Position numbers and translations under genes: made by a program
Source of the DNA: Perkinsus olseni
Taxonomy: Eukaryota > Perkinsozoa > Perkinsida > Perkinsidae
DNA: 64,000 bases
Reading direction: 5' to 3'
NCBI GenBank assembly: GCA_013115135.1
Contig: JABANP010000184.1
Location: 1 to 64,000, forward strand
Notes under the pieces: generated by a model
The model's database searches: none
Told to the model about the DNA's origin: nothing
The model's input: only the letters and a program-made list of their open reading frames with translations
Part shown: piece after piece, positions 1-9,500 of the stretch
Numbering within the stretch: position 1 is the stretch's first letter
Layout: each line of letters begins with the position of its first letter

Positions 1-127
1 TTGACGTTTCTGGGCGCGCGCGAAGAAATCAGTAACGTGCGCTGATGTTAAAAGCGCGCGCCCTGATGATCGATATTTGGACCGTTTCGAATCCTGTCGC
101 GGCACGTCACGTCTTCTTGACGGCAAG

Positions 128-693
128 ATGCGCCTACTGCTCTCACTTCCGCTATTACATCTCGGTCGGTGTCAGAATGTGTCTACTACGGCCCCGCTGA
201 GCACCACGACTGGCCCCCCTCGTGACTACTGCCCGGATGGTTTCTGTATTGATAGTCGGGTGGTGGGGAGTGTGAGCAGCCCGCAGTGTATCTACCCCTC
301 GCCTGAGGAGTTGGGAAGTGTTGGGATGATTATTGTGTTGACGAGGCACGGCATCTGAACACCTCCGTTCAGGGTGCATACTGTAAGGACTGGCAAGACT
401 CTGCTGGTCGGGTATGCTTCCCTTTGTCTAACTTATCCTGCTACTGTAAGAAGCTACGGCAAGTCGCCCCTATTGTATCATCCCCTGGCCAACAGCCGCC
501 TGGCTGGGTACCAGTCGACTGTGTCTACCCCACTACCACACCGCCGCCACTAACCACACCAGCCCCTTCGACATCGGTACCTCGGCCGACGCTTCCTCCG
601 GGTCCAGGACCCCCTCCGGGGCCTACCCCGCTTTCCCTTGCGAACCGCCCTGGGTTGGGTTTCCTTGCTCTGCTGCTGGCGTGTCGTTGGTGA
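128..693 (+). pseudogene. secreted Cys-rich mucin-like protein, type A copy 1 (frameshifted)
   Basis: This is a close copy of the intact gene at 1992-2534. It begins with the same hydrophobic signal peptide (MRLLLSLPLLHLGRCQ), followed by a Thr/Ser-rich linker and the conserved Cys-rich domain starting CPDGFCIDS. Near 316-317 one A is missing relative to the intact copy, so the reading frame runs into a stop at 356-358. The C-terminal half stays open in another frame from 424 to 693 and keeps the Cys motif, a long Pro/Thr-rich stalk and a hydrophobic tail suited to GPI attachment. The stalk differs from the intact copy, so the two copies have diverged. The simplest reading is a pseudogene; a sequencing error in one base could also explain it. 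Confidence 0.75.
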
Positions 694-883
694 ACTGAAT
701 TCCTGTCTGGTCTGTTTATTATCATGGTCATGTCTTAGCGTTAACAACCGTTCCGCTCACTTCTCGCTCGATACGTTTGAAAAGTACGGCATATTATTGA
801 TCTTTTCGGTCAGTTGACGATGATGTTGTGTTTTTCTTGGATTTCTCGCTGTCACGTTTCAGAATTGCCGCCCTCTTTACTCG

Positions 884-1525
884 ATGGTCATTCTTTCGTC
901 ATTCCCCTTCTGTCTCGCGATTTCTCTTGTCCTTGCACAAGGCAACGTGAGCAGCACTACTCCCTCGTCCACTAGTGGTGCCAGTACCACACCTTCCGTT
1001 ACCAGTACGACTTCAACTGCCCCTGTGAGTACCACTCCTCCGCCGACTAAGTATTGTCCTATCGGTTGGTGCCTGGACACGCAGTGGTTCAAGGGGCGTC
1101 CATGCATCACGCCCAAGCCGAGCGACTTGAAGATATGTTGGGATAACTTCTGCAAGGCCGATGCGAACAATCGAGATATCCACCCTACAAATGCTCAGGG
1201 CAGAGGCCAAGGCACTTACTGCAAGGACTGGCAAGACCCTGCGGGACGTGTCTGCTTTCACGACATCAAGCTGCCTTGTCACTGTGACGGCTTCAACTCG
1301 ACGCCCTTTGCTCTGTCTTCTAGAGACGGTTGGTCTGTGGCCGATCCATGCAGCTATCCGCCACCCCCGGGTCCATTGACGAGCGCTTCTCCTGCTAGTC
1401 GTACCACTACTTCGGCCCCGACATCGCCTACCGCTGGCCCTCTATCTGACAGCAGCGGCGTGAGACCGGCTGTCATCCTGTACACGGCTCTGGCCTGCAT
1501 TCTGAGTTTATTTTTCGTTAGATAG
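884..1525 (+). CDS. secreted Cys-rich mucin-like protein, type B copy 1
   Basis: A 213-residue single-exon protein. Residues 1-19 form a signal peptide, followed by a Ser/Thr-rich linker of about 45 residues. The Cys-rich core (about residues 63-160) has motifs CPIGWCLD, CWDNFC, YCKDWQDPAGRVC and CHCD. A Pro/Ser/Thr stalk and a final hydrophobic segment (ILYTALACILSLFFV) predict GPI anchoring or a single membrane anchor. The core shares the spacing CxxGxC, CW.., CKDWQ.PAGRVCF and CxC with the type A genes on either side, so A and B are ancient paralogs in an alternating tandem array. Its likely place is the cell surface or secretory route. The function is unknown and no named domain is recognised. 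Confidence 0.8.
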   Translation: MVILSSFPFCLAISLVLAQGNVSSTTPSSTSGASTTPSVTSTTSTAPVSTTPPPTKYCPIGWCLDTQWFKGRPCITPKPSDLKICWDNFCKADANNRDIHPTNAQGRGQGTYCKDWQDPAGRVCFHDIKLPCHCDGFNSTPFALSSRDGWSVADPCSYPPPPGPLTSASPASRTTTSAPTSPTAGPLSDSSGVRPAVILYTALACILSLFFVR

Positions 1526-1991
1526 ACGGTTGGTGGTCGAACGTGGTGATTTTACCGCTCGTCAAAGGGGTTCATTTGTAATTCTAAGCCGGTAGTTTGG
1601 TAAATCGTCTTTGGGCGTTTCTTCTACCGTAATCGTAGATTACTCGGCCTTGCGTTTGTTAGGACGTTTACCAGAAAGGTGTTGCGATTTTTTGTCATGG
1701 TAGATTTTTTGCCGTTGCTAGGGTCGTTTTTTTCGCGGGTTAATTGAGAATTTTTTAGAGCTGTTCGTGATGTCTTCAAAGGTTGAAGCGATCGATATTT
1801 AAGGTTCTCCGAAGTTTGAGTGTTAATTGTCGCCGCAGTGCTTGCGTACGTGACGGGTGTCTTCAGCGTAGCGACAGGTGAATGAGCGCAGTAGGAGCGC
1901 TCAGCGATGAAGTTGATTGCTTTGTCGTGTGAGAAGATATCTTCCGTCAGCCGTTTCGTCTGAGTGTGCGTTCAGGAGTTTTCTGTTCATT
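1526..1991. other. intergenic spacer between type B and type A genes
   Basis: About 470 bases with no supported gene. An in-frame ATG at 1917 would extend the downstream type A protein by 25 residues, but those residues are not hydrophobic and are absent from the paralog at 128, so the start at 1992 is preferred. The stretch is T-rich and presumably holds the 3' end of the upstream gene and the promoter of the next; no defined motif was seen. Confidence 0.4.
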
Positions 1992-2534
1992 ATGCGTTTA
2001 CTGCTCTCTCTTCCGCTATTACATCTCGGTCGGTGTCAGAATGTGTCTACTACGGCCCCGCTGAGCACTACGACTGGCCCCCCTCGTGACTACTGCCCGG
2101 ATGGTTTCTGTATTGATAGTCGGGTGGTGGGGAGTGTGAGCAGCCCGCAGTGTATCTACCCCACGCCTGAGGAGTTGGGAAAGTGTTGGGATGATTATTG
2201 TGTTGATGAAGCACAGCATCTGAACACCTCCGTCCAGGGTGCATACTGTAAGGACTGGCAGAACCCTGCTGGTCGGGTGTGCTTCCCTTTGTCTAACTTG
2301 ACCTGCTACTGTAAAGAGCTACGGCAGATCGCCCCTATTGTATCATCCCCTGGCCAACAGCCGCCTGGCTGGGTGTCAGTCGACTGTGTCTACCCCAGTA
2401 CCTCTCCGCCGCCACCGTCTCCTTCGACATCCACTGGCCGGCCAGATCCGCCTTCCCCGGGTGGTGATGCGAATCGCATTGGCGTGGGCTCGATCGCTTC
2501 GCTGCTTGTTGCGGCTCTGTACCTATATGTTTGA
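1992..2534 (+). CDS. secreted Cys-rich mucin-like protein, type A copy 2 (intact)
   Basis: A 180-residue single-exon protein and the intact representative of type A. The signal peptide is at residues 1-15, then a short Thr-rich linker, then the Cys-rich domain with CPDGFCIDS, CWDDYC, YCKDWQNPAGRVC and CYCKEL. A Pro/Ser stalk (about residues 135-160) leads to a C-terminal hydrophobic segment ending LLVAALYLYV, typical of a GPI signal. The start at 1992 is chosen because the signal peptide begins there and it matches the start of the broken copy at 128. It is likely a surface glycoprotein; NxT/NxS sites such as NVS, NTS and NLT are present. Function unknown. Confidence 0.8.
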   Translation: MRLLLSLPLLHLGRCQNVSTTAPLSTTTGPPRDYCPDGFCIDSRVVGSVSSPQCIYPTPEELGKCWDDYCVDEAQHLNTSVQGAYCKDWQNPAGRVCFPLSNLTCYCKELRQIAPIVSSPGQQPPGWVSVDCVYPSTSPPPPSPSTSTGRPDPPSPGGDANRIGVGSIASLLVAALYLYV

Positions 2535-2836
2535 TTGCCTCCAGGCTCCTGTGTGAGATCGCCTTTGCCAACTTTGTTCATACTTAATTCGCTCTTATTT
2601 GCTGTCCAGATAACTCCTTTTTTCGTGTTGCGTTTCGGGTGTGTCCCGGTTTGTGGTCCAACGCCGTCGCCGGTTTCGTTAAACTCAAAGCCAGTGTGCT
2701 GCGGTTCAGCCGTTGCCGATAGTGAGTTTTAGTTTCAGTTCACACGATCGGCTATGTTTTCTCTTTCTTTTAATGCGTCGCTCTTGTCGGTGTTGCGTTG
2801 CGGGCGAGTGGAGATCTTCAGTTTATTCGGTCAACG

Positions 2837-3385
2837 ATGATTCTATTTTTCTTTTTATGCGTCGCTCTTGTCCGAGCACAAACGAACGTGACGTCCCCGA
2901 CCACCACGCCATCCACCACTTCGTCAACAACACCGCCGCCGACTAAATACTGTCCGATCGGCTGGTGTCTCGATTCTGAGTGGTTCAAAGACCGTCCATG
3001 CATCACACCAGCGCCGAGGCAACTGCGCGACTGTTGGAATCTGTTCTGTAGAATTGACGCGAACCACCGAGGGATTCGTCCAACGAATGCTCAAGGGAGA
3101 GGGCAAGGGACATTCTGTAAAGACTGGCAAGATCCCGATGGACGAGTTTGCTTCCACGACTTCACATTGCCCTGCCATTGTGACACTTTTCAGTCCACGC
3201 CGTTCTCCCTCCAGCCAAGGGAAGGTTGGTCGGAGGCGGCGGGCTGCAGTTACCCGCCTCCCCCGGGTGTTTTGACGACAGCTTCGCCACCGTCGTTCGA
3301 CCCAAGCTCGAGCGTAGGTGATTCGAGAGTTGAGGTTGTTGTTTACCTTTTTACTACTTTTCTATTATTTCTGGCTTTACTATAG
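2837..3385 (+). CDS. secreted Cys-rich mucin-like protein, type B copy 2
   Basis: A 182-residue single-exon paralog of the gene at 884. The signal peptide MILFFFLCVALVRA is followed by a Thr/Pro linker, the Cys-rich core (CPIGWCLDS, CWNLFC, FCKDWQDPDGRVC, CHCD) and a Pro/Ser stalk, and it ends in a hydrophobic tail (VYLFTTFLLFLALL). The ATG at 2837 is preferred over one at 2798 because the signal peptide starts there. The linker is shorter than in copy 1 while the core is strongly conserved, as expected for a tandem family under selection on the Cys domain. Function unknown; surface location inferred from signal and tail. Confidence 0.8.
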   Translation: MILFFFLCVALVRAQTNVTSPTTTPSTTSSTTPPPTKYCPIGWCLDSEWFKDRPCITPAPRQLRDCWNLFCRIDANHRGIRPTNAQGRGQGTFCKDWQDPDGRVCFHDFTLPCHCDTFQSTPFSLQPREGWSEAAGCSYPPPPGVLTTASPPSFDPSSSVGDSRVEVVVYLFTTFLLFLALL

Positions 3386-3671
3386 ACGAGTAGACTATTA
3401 ATACGTCTTGAGGCGAGAGGCACTCTGCTGAGGGTTGTGTTGAGGTCAGTTAAAGATTGATCGGAAAATTAGACTACTTCCACTAATTGAGGTTGATAGA
3501 GGTCGAAGTGTACGGTTCGGGTGCGCGTCTTCGCCCGCCGCATGCTAGATGAAACGGCTCCGTTGCTCGCGCACGCCCCAGCGATCGATTATCAGCGTAA
3601 CTTCATTTGAGGCTTTTCTCTGCCTTTAGAGATATACATCCACCAACCCAGCAGTTTTACTTCGTCAGCAG

Positions 3672-5582
3672 ATGTCTTTACCGTCTACACCGAGCGGCCG
3701 GTCTCCCGAGCCCCTCTTGCCGCTGTCCACCACAGCTTCTCCTCAACGACGACTCTCCTACGCCGCCCACCCGACTCACCGGTAGCCTCTTTCCCGACCT
3801 TATCAACGAAGATTGTTTGTTGTTGTCAGGTATTCCCTGCGCATGTCTCCACAGAGGAAGAAGTGGATCCATCAGCGTGTGGTCAGCTGCTACCCCTGCG
3901 GCAGCACCCAGTGTTGTCGACGCAAGAGAGCTCTCAACGCTGTCGGCTCTTCCCTGTTGGTGAGCTCCGGACGCCCTCAGATTGGTCGTAGTGCTTGTTT
4001 CAGGACTACACTTCCGCGGCGGCCTTCGCGGCGAGCTGGCAGCGCCTTCCACCCGGCGGTTTCGACGGTCGCTCCGGCCACGCCCTAACCGCATGCTGGG
4101 ACCAGAACACTGTCTTTCTCGCCGGTGGCCTCGACAGCATGTCTCGGTCTATGAGCGATGTGTGAGTTCACCACTTCGAGATCAACCTCGGCAGGCTGAC
4201 GGCTGGTCGTGGCAGATACTGCAGCGTTGACGGAGGTCGATCGTGGGAGTGCCGGGTGGCTTCGGCCGAGTGGTCCCCGCGTATGGGACACTGTATGATA
4301 CCACTTCGTGACGACAGCGCCTTGATTCTTCTCGGTAACCTCCCTCCCCACGCCCTCCTTTCTTTACTTTACTTTTTCAGGTGGTTGGGACCGTCACTTC
4401 AACTTCAAGAACGACGTTTGGAGGTCCTCTGACGGCGGTCGAACCTGGTCGGAAGTCGTCCCTGCCGAATCTTCGCGCTCGTTTCCTCCGCGCTGCAACT
4501 TCGCCTGTACTGTACTGCGCACCGGCAGGTGAGAAGATGTCCGCCGTTCTCACCAGTCCACCGTTCCCTGCCTCAGAATTGTTGTTTGTGGAGGCCTTGG
4601 CACGAACAATGTTCATCTCAACGACGTGTGGTGTTCCGACGACTCCGGTCGCAGTTGGCGGCAACTGCATGAGTGTGCCCCATGGGAACCCCGATGGGCC
4701 ATGGGTTTCACTACTATCGACAGTAGGATATCTTTGAGCGTATCTTTGCGAATCCTTCGCTGTGCGCAGGTGGCCGATCGATGATCATAGTCGGCGGAAC
4801 TACCATGACCGGTTTCCTCGCTGATGTGTGGAGGTCGGACGACGGCGGAGCGACGTGGACTCCGGTAGGGTACACAGAATCGTCATCAGTGTTATATATC
4901 GTTCTCAGATTACCTTCGACGGGGACTTCGGTCCTCGAGGCGGAATGGCTGTCGTTCAACACAACCCAAGCGGCATGCTCGTTTTGTGCGGAGGAGAGAT
5001 AACCTCTACGACCTCCCAAACTGGTAGGGTTGGTCGCCATCTTTCGAGTTGGATTTCTTGTTGTTGCAGGGCTCGGGGAGCCGAGCAGTGACGTCGATCA
5101 GTGCAGCTCTGACGTGTGGGTCAGTCGTGACGAAGGGTACTCGTGGACGAAGGCGTCAGCGACTACCAGCGAGTCTTGCGGATGTAAGACTCGTTCTGAT
5201 CATGCTGTTTTTATCAGCGTTTTTGTCAGGTCTGCCGCCCCTCGGCGTCTCCCAAGATGGCCTTCCAGAGACCATCCCTCGTCGTTGGCAAGCACGATGT
5301 TTAGTTCGTTGCGTTGCGCTTCATTCCGATCGTCTTCTGCTGGTCGGTGGTGAACTTCGCTCCGAAAAACGAGTTAATGATGCTTGGCTGTGCACCGGTG
5401 CCACTGACGCCGCTGCTGCCAACGATCAACACCAATGGCTACTTCGATTGGGCGAGTACGTCTCTGGTGATCGCCCACAGTCCGCCAAAAGAAGGCGGTC
5501 AAGTTGCCGTACGGCTTTGCCGTGTCTACCCTTCCATCTATGGATGGGTAATATAATGCCGTTTATCATGGAAGATATATAA
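3672..5582 (+). CDS. Asp-box/kelch-type beta-propeller protein, 10 exons
   Basis: Ten exons join in one frame to 502 residues: 3672-3781, 3830-3959, 4004-4161, 4195-4334, 4381-4528, 4577-4722, 4770-4864, 4909-5023, 5070-5183 and 5230-5582. All nine introns are GT-AG and 33-52 nt, and the total of 1509 nt is divisible by three. Five Asp-box motifs (S-x-D-x-G-x-[ST]-W) are visible: SVDGGRSW, SSDGGRTW, SDDSGRSW, SDDGGATW and SRDEGYSW. Each is preceded by a kelch-like strand such as VFLAGG, IVVCGG, MIIVGG or LLLVGG. This is the pattern of a beta-propeller, as in sialidase/sortilin Asp-box proteins, but catalytic sialidase residues were not recognised. There is no clear signal peptide; the N-terminus is Ser/Pro-rich. 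Ligand and function are unknown. Confidence 0.85.
4723..4769 (+). repeat. 47-nt intron carrying the CTTCGCTGTGCGCA motif
   Basis: Intron 6 of the beta-propeller gene. Its last 15 bases are the dispersed motif CCTTCGCTGTGCGCAG, with the final AG serving as splice acceptor. The same 14-mer recurs in introns of RFC3, the Rag GTPase and an uncharacterised gene on the opposite strand. Confidence 0.75.
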
Positions 5583-6544
5583 CACCATCCGATCACTGAT
5601 TAGTGGATGTTGTTCATGCACCGTATAATTACTATTATTGATGATATTACCATTACAGCTCGTCGTCTGTGTCGACCGTCTGGTCTCAGCGGCGCTTCTG
5701 TTGGTTACGTGAACATTTCCAAGTGTTTTGTTTGCGATAGTCAGGGTGGATGGGAAGTTACACTCGGGCCACCCGAGTCGGGTACGCGGGTAATTTCAGT
5801 CGCCCTTTGGTGTCACCGTCGAAGATTACCCGATGGTCTCAGCTAGCCGCAAGTGTCAGCCCATTGCAGGACTCTTGTACTCTCTGACCATCAGTTCCAT
5901 GCATGCTGTGACGTTCAGAACAGTTACTGTGGCGAGGGTGACCAACACACCGTTTTTTTTCTTTCTTCGTACGGGGCAGGTTCAGCGTCCGATTCATTGA
6001 TGTATACCGGCATAGTGCCCTGTCGTGCTTGGTCGGCGGTTGTATATGGATGTTGCTGTATATCTGCTTAATCGAGCCGCTGAGTCCAGATGATAGCCCA
6101 ATCCTGTGGTGTCTTGTGTTCGAGTCGAGGTTTGCCACGCGAAGGCAATGGACTCTACCATGGACTGGCTACGCAAACTACGCTGTTTTTTCAAAGAGAG
6201 CTGTTACTTGGTAAACTCAAACGACACTGCGGCATCCTAGCTACTAGAGTAGCTTACCGCGTGTCTACCTTTTGTGGTGGCTCAATATCCCTGAGCACGG
6301 TTTGCAATACGCTCACGAACCGACTATGAGGAGTTATCAATATAAAGTACAGAAAACGTAAACATCTATCCTTATGGCCTACGACTCATTTCTTCAGCGC
6401 TCTCGAATCCGCGCAGAGTTCATAACTTCCGGCGATGTACTCTCCCGTCTGCCACTACCAGTAACACAACTGCTGCAGATTGAAACAAACTTCCATCAAA
6501 CACATGGAAACCGTCACGTCTCATAAAAATTAAAAACAAACACT
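5583..6544. other. convergent intergenic region
   Basis: About 960 bases between two convergent genes. Short open stretches occur on the plus strand near 5650-5960, including a segment reading CFVCDSQGGWEVTLGPP, but no start or consistent exon chain could be built. This may be an unrecognised small gene or 3' untranslated sequence; nothing else was seen. Confidence 0.3.
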
Positions 6545-9500
6545 TTACCCGTCAATCGGGTCATTCCTCTGCAGCTTGCTGTAGTCGAAGTCGTACACAT
6601 CTTGCATCTGATGCAACTCACTACGTAAAACCATCTGCCATCGAAAACGCTCACCTCCCCCGCCGACAACTTGTCCATATGAACCAGTTTCTTTTGATGA
6701 GCTTCTCGCAGTCGTCATCCTCGAGAGCGATCGATCCTACCACACATCGCCGAGCTTACACGGAGAGCAACACCATCGCGTATGTGGTGGAGCTATAAAT
6801 GTCTCCATTAGGTTTTACCAATGGCAATACTCGAATGAGTGTCGGAGAAATGCTGAGGATTGAAGCGGCACGTACCAAGCATTTTATGCTTGAACTGGAG
6901 GATGGCATTGAGGTCAGCCGTGGTGTTCCGAGCATGGCCGGAGGGATACATCACCAAACCACTCGAATACTTCTTCCCTGATAGCACACGTCAACTAAAC
7001 TCGCCGAAACAGGAACACTATCGAAATCCCATCCGTTACAGCTCGACCTTATTCGTATCTTGCTATGGCAAACCCTGCGACAGCGAAATGAGAATGGCTA
7101 CAGCCTGGGGACCGATACTCATCATTTCTATTGCTTCCCGTATTCGGCCACGAACCAGCATTCGGCCAACAGTTCTAGGCGGACACCGTACCATTCTTTC
7201 CTAGAGTTCAGTACGGCTAGTTGAGGCTCCGTCCCTCCGAGATTTTCGGGCCGAAACCACTACTGCCCGAAAATTACCATCATCAGCGGTGATCTCCACA
7301 GTCGTCGGAATACCATCGGGATACCTCGCATCGTATTCCGGACCGCCATGGGCGAAGCTGATCTGAAACAAGAGTCATCCAACGCTACCTCTCTCCCCAG
7401 TAACGCCACCTTCTCCATCAGACCCCTGGTCTGCCTGTCGTTGAGAGCATCGTAGCCGTAGTCTCGAGGGGACAGCATCCAGCTGGTCCAGGCCTCCTCA
7501 TTAGTACTCGGAATCTGCTACAAGATATCATGGAATCTCTCACGACAGAGAGAACCCTAGAATGACTCCCCGGTAAAGCGCATGCGAGTTCCATGGCATA
7601 TTGGTGATTTGTGGATGAACAACACGAACAAACCGCATCCCTCCCGGGAGAGACGACGCCCTCTGCCTACCACCCCACGATTAACAGCATTAGCGAGCAG
7701 TCTGCTGATGATGAACACCATGCTATGGTCGGCGCTCTGTCGCGTGGTGGGGTTGCGCTTGGCCGGATCTCCGATGATGCCGAAAGCAGGCTCGTATCTG
7801 GAAGGAAAGAGGGAACGCCGACAGCGGCCGATAGTGTCCTACGCCACGACGTTGATGTTTTTGATCTTCGACGGATCCCTTCATCAGCTCTGGATTATTC
7901 CTGACATCCACGAATCGGCCAACCGTGCAACGATACCAATCAATCCATTTCACTTCCTCCATCACTAACTTATGCACGTTACTGGTAAAAAATGCAGAAT
8001 AAGAAGAATTTTGAATGCTCGAGTTGGAAAAATGTCACAGTGTGGAGTATTTTCCACTGTGGAGTTCACAGTGTCAAACGCTGAGTATCGAAGAACGAAA
8101 ATCCCCAGTAGCCGTATGATTTCTCAGGGAGCTCTGGACGTGGTCCTCATAAAGAGCGTGCCACCCCGGAAAGCGACGGAAAATCCGCTATGAAGCGGAT
8201 ATTTTAGAACGGGTAAGAATAGCCGGCCTGCTACAACGCTTCGATCCGAGATTTCTCATGTGGATCCCAGAGTTATCGACGGTGGACTCACATGAGCAAG
8301 TCGATCATTCCCTGGAGAGCACCAGCGCTCTGATGTTCATACAGGCCAAGCTTGAAGTGCATTCCCATCACGGCGAAGTCGCTCCCGCTGTGGCTGAGCT
8401 CCTGAGGAGGAACCAAACTAGTCACAATGTTGAACCAGAGCCACTTTAGCTTAGTGGTAGAGCGTCTGCTTCGTAAGCAGAAGGTCGTCAGTTCAATCCT
8501 GGCAAGTGGCTTTTCTCCAATCCCACCATCTTACAATATCAAAGGGGCACTGCCCATCTTGCTGAGGCTCAAAGTAGCGGAAAATCGCTTCTGGATTGCG
8601 GAAGACATCCCTGGCAAGAAGCAAACCACCAACTCCAGCACAGAATCATGATTCATCAATTTCAAAATCAGCTGAGCAACAGAGGGTTCAGCTAACCACT
8701 TGTTATTAAGCTGATCCAATCGAGCATAGCCATCATAGCTCACCTAGGCCCCATGAAGCCGTTCATCGCTCGTTGCATGCACAGGATAGCAGCCTCGGTA
8801 CCTTTAAACTACGGGCTCCAAAGTGATGGAGGTCACGACGGGTCTCACTTATAGCCGCCGAAGCGCCTTTAGAGTCAGACAGCTGCTTCCCGGCTCTGAT
8901 GCCCCTCCACGGGATGTAATGCACGACGAACATTCCTGAACGACGGTGTCAGACCATTGGTCATGCCGTAACACAGGCCGCGGGTTCGAATACCCTCACG
9001 GACTATTCTTCTGACTTTCAGAAAGGAAGCCACGTCCCACTACTACCAATAGCTGCTTCAATCTGTTCCGGAGTGGCTCCCATCAAAGCGCCATACACCG
9101 CGGCCGAAGCGATAGCACCATGGACCTGTCCGACTCTGAGAGCAATCGAAGCCCGATGAGGGCCGCCTTACCACGTGGTCGATTTTGTACGTCTTCAACG
9201 AGAACACCTCACACAGACGGCCGCGGATCTCATCTGAAAGGGGGGACAGCTCAGAATTTCGGAGATGAGAGTTTGAACTTTGACAGATGCTTTCGAGATG
9301 TCAAAACGAAAGTAGCGAGACCATGCTCTGTATTTGCTCTGGCTTCAATTATTGATCACCAAGCAATACTGAGAACCCTCGGATACAGCAACACTCGACT
9401 ATTGTGTTGAAAAACGGATAACGATGATGACTCTTATCGTAATGATCATACCAATCATACCGTACGAACAGGACAGACGACGAGTGAAGAGGGCCCAGAC

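Noticed and set aside
3837..4088. Alternative reading frame GLHFRGGLRGELAAPS through exon 3 of the propeller gene
   Set aside because: It does not give the Asp-box/kelch pattern, and the frame chosen keeps all nine junction phases consistent.
8531..8743. Minus-strand ORF MSYDGYARLDQLNNKW...
   Set aside because: Most of it is an intron of the MmgE/PrpD gene; only the end (DVFRNPEAIFRYFEPQQ in another frame) is exon.
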